Shown here piece by piece: positions 34,400 to 38,796 of a stretch of 38,796 nt of DNA (positions are counted from its first letter, which is position 1; the number at the start of each line of letters is the position of its first letter). Origin of the DNA: Prevotella sp. (GTDB taxonomy: Bacteria > Bacteroidota > Bacteroidia > Bacteroidales > Bacteroidaceae); assembly GCA_017483185.1 (NCBI GenBank), contig JAFULM010000019.1, positions 1 to 38,796 on the forward strand, read 5' to 3'. The translations under genes and the position numbers were made by a program. The notes under the pieces were generated by a model that saw only the letters and a program-made list of their open reading frames with translations, was not told the DNA's origin and did no database searches.

Positions 34400-34927
34400 A
34401 TGCAGAGAATAATCCTCGTAGGTTACATGGGCGCCGGAAAGACCACCGTCGGCAAGGCATTGGCCAAGGCACTGAATCTCCAGTTTTACGATTTGGACTG
34501 GTACATCGAGAGCCGGCAGCACAAGACCGTGCCCCAGATATTCGCAGAAAGAGGCGAAGAGGGATTCCGGAAGATCGAACACAACATGCTCCATGAGGTG
34601 GCGGAATTTGAAGACGTGGTCATAAGCTGCGGCGGAGGGACGCCCTGCTTCTTTGACAACATGGACTACATGAACGCCCAAGGCGACGTCGTCTATCTCA
34701 AGGCCGCACCCGAAGTGCTCTACCGGCATCTGCTCATGGGCAAGACGGAACGGCCGCTGCTGAAAGGCAAGTCGCCGGAAGAGCTCATCACCTTTGTCAC
34801 GGAACAGCTGGCAAAGCGCGAACCGTTCTACAACAAAGCACGCCACACGCTCGACGTGAGTCTGATGGACAACTACGAGAAGATAAAGATATCGGTCGAG
34901 AAACTGCGCGAACTGCTCAACATATAA
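34400..34927 (+). CDS. aroK: Shikimate kinase
   Basis: The ATG at 34400 (MQRIILVGYMGAGKTTVG) gives 175 residues. The Walker A motif is GYMGAGKTT (8-16), the substrate-binding FYDLDWYIE follows at about 34-42, and SCGGGTP is the second shikimate-binding loop. The lid has LMGKTERPLLKG with its Arg. It phosphorylates shikimate at the 3-hydroxyl on the way to chorismate. It is likely co-transcribed with topA; a hairpin follows the stop. Confidence 0.95.
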   Translation: MQRIILVGYMGAGKTTVGKALAKALNLQFYDLDWYIESRQHKTVPQIFAERGEEGFRKIEHNMLHEVAEFEDVVISCGGGTPCFFDNMDYMNAQGDVVYLKAAPEVLYRHLLMGKTERPLLKGKSPEELITFVTEQLAKREPFYNKARHTLDVSLMDNYEKIKISVEKLRELLNI

Positions 34928-34937
34928 TCATAATGCA

Positions 34938-34999
34938 GGGGAAGAACCGTCTGCTGCCATTCCCGGCAGAGACCGACGGCTCCTCCCCCGTTTTGTTTC
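34938..34999 (+). terminator. Possible terminator after aroK
   Basis: An interrupted stem (GGGG..CCGTC..CTGCC / GGCAG..GACGG..CCCC, 34938-34988) is followed by CGTTTTGTTT. It would separate topA-aroK from speA. Confidence 0.5.
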
Positions 35000-35044
35000 A
35001 ACCCGCTCAAACTCCCAACTTCCTAAAAAAACAACAACTACTGA

Positions 35045-36937
35045 ATGAAAAAGTGGACTATCGAAGACTCGAAGGAGCTCTACAACATCAACGGATGGGG
35101 CACTTCCTACTTTGGCATCAACGACAGCGGAGATGTCTATGTCACACCTTGCAAGGACGAAGTGCAGATCGATCTGCGCGAAGTGATGGACGAACTGGCG
35201 CTGCGCGATGTCACAAGCCCAGTGCTGCTGCGCTTCCCCGACATCCTCGACAACCGCATCGAGAAAACCAGCAGCTGCTTCAAACGCGCGGCTGAGGAGT
35301 ACGGCTACAAGGCCGAGCACTTCATAATCTACCCCATCAAAGCCAACCAGATGCAGCCCGTGGTGGAAGAGATCATCTCCCACGGCCGCAAGTTCAACCT
35401 CGGTCTGGAGGCCGGATCAAAACCGGAGCTTCACGCCGTCATCGCCGTACAGTGCCAGAGCGACTCCATCATCGTCTGCAACGGCTACAAGGACCAGAGC
35501 TACATAGAGCTGGCTCTGCTGGCGCAGAAGATGGGAAAGCGCATCTTCATCGTCGTTGAAAAGCTCAACGAGCTCGACATCATAGCCCGCGTGGCCAAGA
35601 AGCTCAACGTCAGCCCCAATCTCGGCATACGCATCAAGCTCGCCGCCTCCGGAAGCGGCAAGTGGGAGGAGAGCGGCGGAGACGCAAGCAAGTTCGGACT
35701 GAACAGCAGTGAGCTGCTCGAAGCCCTCGACCTGCTCGAACGCAAGGGCATGCGCGAGTGTCTGCGGCTCATCCACTTCCACATCGGAAGCCAGATAACC
35801 AACATCCGCCGCATACAGGCCGCGCTGCGGGAGGCCGCACAGTTCTACACCCAACTGCACAAGATGGGCTACAACGTCGACTTCATCGACTGCGGAGGAG
35901 GACTCGGTGTCGACTACGACGGCACGCGCTCACCCAGCAGCGAGAGTTCCGTCAACTACTCGATACAGGAGTACGGCAACGACTGCATATACACTTTTGT
36001 CGATGCCGCCGACAAGAACGGACTGCCCCACCCTAACATCATCACCGAGAGCGGCCGCTCGCTGACCGCCCACCACTCCGTCCTGGTCATCGACGTGCTG
36101 GAGACTGCCGCCGTTCCGCAGATGGCGGAGGAGTTTGAACCGTCGGCCGACAGCCACCAACTGGTCAAGGACCTCTATGATATATGGGACAATCTGAACC
36201 CTCGGACCATGCTGGAAGACTGGCACGACGCGCAGCAGATACGCGAGGAGGCACTCGACCTGTTCAGCCACGGCATCGTCGACCTGCGCACGCGGGCCGA
36301 AATCGAGAGCATGTACTGGAGCGTCTGCCGCGAGATAAACATCCTCGCGAAGCATCTCAAGCACACGCCGGAAGAGCTGATGAACCTCGACAAGCTCCTT
36401 GCGGACAAGTACTTCTGCAACTTCTCGCTCTTCCAGTCGCTTCCCGACTCGTGGGCCATCGACCAGCTGTTCCCCATCATGCCCATCCAGAGGCTTGGCG
36501 AACGCCCCATGCGCAACGCCACGCTGCAGGACATCACGTGCGACAGCGACGGCAAGATAGCCAATTTCGTCACCAACCGCAACAACTCCCACGTCCTGCC
36601 GGTACACACGCTGCGCAAGAACGAGCCTTATTATCTCGGCGTATTCCTCGTCGGAGCCTATCAGGAGATACTCGGCGACATGCACAACCTCTTCGGCGAC
36701 ACCACGGCGGTCCACATCAGCGTCCAAAACAACCATTATCACATCGACCAGATCATCGACGGCGAGACCGTCGCCGAGGTGCTCGACTACGTCCAGTACG
36801 ACCCGAAGAAGCTGGTCCGCCAGCTCGAGGTGTGGGTCACGAAGAGCGTCAAGCAGGGCAAGATTTCGCTCGAAGAAGGCAAGGAGTTCCTCAACAACTA
36901 CCGTTCGGGACTCTACGGATATACTTATCTGGAGTGA
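35045..36937 (+). CDS. speA: Biosynthetic arginine decarboxylase
   Basis: The protein has 630 residues, the full SpeA length. The PLP-binding Lys is Lys99 in IYPIKANQ; the phosphate-binding GLEAGSKPEL and the sheet motifs LIHFHIGSQI and DCGGGLGVDYDGT mark the alanine-racemase-like barrel. Further on, ITESGRSLTAHHSVL belongs to the C-terminal beta domain. It turns arginine into agmatine, the first step of putrescine and spermidine synthesis in Bacteroidetes. argB lies downstream, a plausible supply link, but the 227-bp gap with a large inverted repeat argues against tight coupling. Confidence 0.96.
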   Translation: MKKWTIEDSKELYNINGWGTSYFGINDSGDVYVTPCKDEVQIDLREVMDELALRDVTSPVLLRFPDILDNRIEKTSSCFKRAAEEYGYKAEHFIIYPIKANQMQPVVEEIISHGRKFNLGLEAGSKPELHAVIAVQCQSDSIIVCNGYKDQSYIELALLAQKMGKRIFIVVEKLNELDIIARVAKKLNVSPNLGIRIKLAASGSGKWEESGGDASKFGLNSSELLEALDLLERKGMRECLRLIHFHIGSQITNIRRIQAALREAAQFYTQLHKMGYNVDFIDCGGGLGVDYDGTRSPSSESSVNYSIQEYGNDCIYTFVDAADKNGLPHPNIITESGRSLTAHHSVLVIDVLETAAVPQMAEEFEPSADSHQLVKDLYDIWDNLNPRTMLEDWHDAQQIREEALDLFSHGIVDLRTRAEIESMYWSVCREINILAKHLKHTPEELMNLDKLLADKYFCNFSLFQSLPDSWAIDQLFPIMPIQRLGERPMRNATLQDITCDSDGKIANFVTNRNNSHVLPVHTLRKNEPYYLGVFLVGAYQEILGDMHNLFGDTTAVHISVQNNHYHIDQIIDGETVAEVLDYVQYDPKKLVRQLEVWVTKSVKQGKISLEEGKEFLNNYRSGLYGYTYLE

Positions 36938-37014
36938 GCGGAGTAAATATGAACAGCGACAGACATCATTGTCCTCACGTGAACACATTCCGATACATAT
37001 CAATTATTATATGA

Positions 37015-37105
37015 AAACGCAAAGGCCGCAAAGGCGCAAAGATATTTTTACGACGGAACGAACAATCCGAAACAACATCTTTGCGGCTTTGCGGCCTTTG
37101 CGTTT
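37015..37105. repeat. 29-bp inverted repeat of CGCAAAG words
   Basis: Arms 37015-37043 and 37077-37105 match with one mismatch around a 33-base loop. Each arm carries CGCAAAG three times. It lies between speA and argB and may end the speA transcript. It shares its word with the repeats at 206-299 and 38318-38654. Confidence 0.8.
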
Positions 37106-37164
37106 CAATATATGAACCAATCATCAAGACCTATTCAACAATAAAAACAAATTCTTTTCAGATT

Positions 37165-37983
37165 ATGTCAGACAACATATCAATTACACCGGATGCAGCA
37201 AAACATGACAGACAGCCGCTGACGGTCGTCAAAGTCGGCGGCGCCGTCGTCGAGGATGAGGCGCAGCTGACACAGCTGCTGGCCGACTTCGGTGCCATCG
37301 GAGGGCGCAAGGTGCTCGTGCATGGCGGCGGACGACGGGCCACACAAGTCGCCTCGCGGCTCGGCATAGAGAGCCGTATGGTCGGCGGACGGCGCATCAC
37401 GGACCATGACATGCTCGAAGTCGTGACAATGGTCTACGGCGGACTGGTCAACAAGAACATCGTCGCACGCCTCCAGGCTGCCGGTGTCAACGCGCTCGGC
37501 CTCACCGGTGCCGACATGGACGTCATCCGCAGCCACCGCCGCCCGCTGAAAGACGGTGTCGATTTCGGCTTTGTCGGCGACGTGGACCGTGCCGACGGCG
37601 CAGCCCTCGCGCGGCTGATAGAGTCCGGTGTCATCCCCGTGATGGCTCCGCTGACACACGACGGCCGTGGCAACATGCTCAACACCAACGCCGACACCAT
37701 CGCCGGAGAGACGGCAAAAGCGCTCGCGCCCTACTATGACGTGACGCTGATATACAGCTTCGAGAAACCCGGCGTGATGGCCGACCCCGACGACGACTCC
37801 ACGCTGATACCGGAGATAACCCACGAGTCATTCCTGCGCCTGCGCTCGGAAGGCATTGTCAGCGGCGGCATGCTTCCCAAGATAGAGAACTCTCTGGCCG
37901 CCATCGACGCCGGAGTGTCCCGCGTCATCATCACCCGGGCCACCGCAATCGACGGGCGCCACGGCACGGTGATAAAACGGTAA
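37165..37983 (+). CDS. argB: Acetylglutamate kinase
   Basis: The ATG at 37165 (MSDNISITPDAAKHD) gives 272 residues; upstream codons of the open frame come from the inverted repeat. The amino-acid kinase fold shows VVKVGGAVV (Lys23), VHGGGRRAT (53-56 for HGGG), LTGADMD, the NTNADTIAGETAKAL substrate segment and SGGMLPKIENSL. It phosphorylates N-acetylglutamate, the second step of arginine synthesis. It lacks the N-terminal helix of arginine-inhibited enzymes, so feedback control may be weak. It ends at a long hairpin shared with tRNA-Met. Confidence 0.95.
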   Translation: MSDNISITPDAAKHDRQPLTVVKVGGAVVEDEAQLTQLLADFGAIGGRKVLVHGGGRRATQVASRLGIESRMVGGRRITDHDMLEVVTMVYGGLVNKNIVARLQAAGVNALGLTGADMDVIRSHRRPLKDGVDFGFVGDVDRADGAALARLIESGVIPVMAPLTHDGRGNMLNTNADTIAGETAKALAPYYDVTLIYSFEKPGVMADPDDDSTLIPEITHESFLRLRSEGIVSGGMLPKIENSLAAIDAGVSRVIITRATAIDGRHGTVIKR

Positions 37984-38007
37984 GGTACGAAGATAAAAAC
38001 GATAATA

Positions 38008-38052
38008 ACACACAAAAAGCTGCAAACGCGATGTTTGCAGCTTTTTGTGTGT
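38008..38052. terminator. 20-bp hairpin shared by argB and tRNA-Met
   Basis: Arms 38008-38027 and 38033-38052 pair perfectly around a 5-base loop, with A and T runs for both directions. The right arm reaches one or two bases into the tRNA 3' end. Confidence 0.85.
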
Positions 38053-38125
38053 GGGCCATCTAGGGCTTGAACCTAGGACCTCCAGATTATGAGTCTGTTG
38101 CTCTAACCAACTGAGCTAAAAGCCC
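38052..38125 (-). tRNA. tRNA-Met (anticodon CAT)
   Basis: The 74-nt cloverleaf has D arm AGCTCAGTTGGTTAGAGC, anticodon stem CAGA/TCTG with loop CTCATAA, and T arm CTAGG/CCTAG with loop TTCAAGC. The acceptor stem GGGCTTT/ATGGCCC carries G-U and U-U pairs. CCA is not encoded. CAT can mean elongator Met or lysidine-modified Ile; elongator Met is favoured. The initiator features (C1-A72 mismatch, GGG/CCC anticodon stem) are absent. Confidence 0.88.
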
Positions 38126-38158
38126 GGTGAAATCAGACGAGAGGTCTGAATTCGGGTG

Positions 38159-38190
38159 CAAAGTTACAGTAAATTAATGAAACGGCCAAA
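38159..38190 (-). promoter_or_regulatory. Promoter of tRNA-Met
   Basis: TTTG (38187-38190), a 20-base spacer and TAACTTTG (38159-38166) on the minus strand; initiation would fall about 25 bases before the tRNA. Confidence 0.75.
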
Positions 38191-38276
38191 TATTTGGGAT
38201 AAATATTTTTAAAACCCACCCAACCCTTCCAAAGGGAGGGAGCCTGATATGTACACATCCACAAGTAGGGTCCGAC

Positions 38277-38532
38277 CCGTCGCGACCGACTCCTTGTCAC
38301 CATAACCACCCGCATATTTCAACGCAAAGACGCAAAGCCACAAAGAGGGCGCCGCCGCGCATACGGAAGCACGCAAAGGCATGACCGACGGCATGCGCTA
38401 CGCCATTCATCCACCGTCGCGACCGACTCCTTGTCACCATAACCCCACATATTTCAACGCAAAGACGCAAAGCCACAAAGAGGGTGCCGCCGCGCATACG
38501 GAAGCACGCAAAGGCATGACCGACGTCATGCG
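38277..38532 (+). repeat. Two tandem about 120-bp repeats
   Basis: Copies 38277-38397 and 38414-38532 both run CCGTCGCGACCGACTCC, then CAACGCAAAGACGCAAAGCC, then GCCGCCGCGCATACGG, ending CATGCG. They differ at a handful of positions. No gene is supported in 38191-38796; apparent frames are repeat-derived. Confidence 0.85.
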
Positions 38533-38572
38533 ACAACACTTGCACGTATGTCGCAACACACCGAACGGCGTA

Positions 38573-38654
38573 GCGCATGACGTCAGTCATGCCTTTGCGT
38601 GCTTCCGTATGCGCGGCGGCGCCCTCTTTGTGGCTTTGCGTCTTTGCGTTGAAA
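38573..38654 (-). repeat. Inverted copy of the CGCAAAG repeat
   Basis: This is the reverse complement of the main part of the tandem copies just to its left, so the three could fold on each other. It is nearly identical to 215-297 at the other end of the window. Confidence 0.85.
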
Positions 38655-38703
38655 AAGCATCCTTCTTCCCCACGAGGCAAGGAAGCGGTCACCATACAAT
38701 GGG

Positions 38704-38796
38704 ATGATATATCTTTACAAAATCGTGTTTGGGAAAATGCTCAAAGATTTGCGTTTTCGGGGGCAATAAGGGCCGAAAAGGACCTAAAAAGCCCCC
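38704..38796. repeat. Right-end copy of the 769-862 repeat, truncated
   Basis: Its reverse complement matches 769-862 with few differences, from GGGGGCTTTTTAGG to TTTTGTAAAGAT. It is cut by the window edge. Confidence 0.85.

Noticed and set aside
35930-37003. 357-codon frame on the minus strand
   Set aside because: It is antisense to speA, whose full conserved protein is read on the plus strand. High-GC codon use leaves long antisense frames.
38297-38707. Open frames of 108-132 codons at the right end
   Set aside because: They are translations of the CGCAAAG dispersed repeats and occur on both strands.

Overview
The window looks like a chromosomal segment of a Bacteroidales bacterium, most likely Prevotellaceae-like. 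Supporting signs are the -33 TTTG / -7 TAnnTTTG promoters, BACON and DUF4252 proteins, a LruC-type lipoprotein, BspA-type leucine-rich repeats with a tail ending GKKVMIRK, and a fusA-rpsJ junction without tuf. The genus call is an inference from protein style, not from a search.

Layout. Positions 1-1970 hold no convincing protein gene but are dense in repeats: inverted repeats, a 224-bp near-perfect palindrome, a 22-bp-module element and a promoter followed by RNA-like hairpins. An AT-rich BspA-like surface protein gene (1997-3358) and a small nitroreductase gene (3696-4304) follow. From 22564 down to 4384 the minus strand carries one uninterrupted run of translation and transcription genes: rpsL-rpsG-fusA, a hairpin, then rpsJ-rplC-rplD-rplW-rplB-rpsS-rplV-rpsC-rplP-rpmC-rpsQ-rplN-rplX-rplE-rpsN-rpsH-rplF-rplR-rpsE-rpmD-rplO-secY-map-infA-rpmJ-rpsM-rpsK-rpsD-rpoA-rplQ. 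These are the joined str, S10, spc and alpha operons. The run ends at a bidirectional terminator shared with the nitroreductase gene.

Upstream of rpsL come a gene-free kilobase with a second copy of the 22-bp-module element, a BACON lipoprotein, a DUF3467 protein, and divergent tRNA-Phe and tRNA-Pro genes. A minus-strand ECF sigma / membrane anti-sigma-like / DUF4252 operon follows, then a 795-residue LruC-domain lipoprotein. A third copy of the 22-bp-module element lies between the LruC gene and topA. topA, aroK and speA run rightwards, followed by argB. argB converges with a minus-strand tRNA (anticodon CAT) on one long hairpin. The last 650 bp are again repeats related to those at the left end.

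The central genes supply the ribosome, RNA polymerase alpha, the Sec channel and N-terminal methionine removal. The right-hand genes serve DNA topology, aromatic, polyamine and arginine synthesis. The most unusual signals are non-coding: three copies of an element built from 22-bp palindromic modules with variable palindromic cores (one copy bounded by perfect 18-bp terminal inverted repeats), a C-rich/G-rich palindrome family that appears to have entered topA in frame, and large inverted repeats near both window ends.
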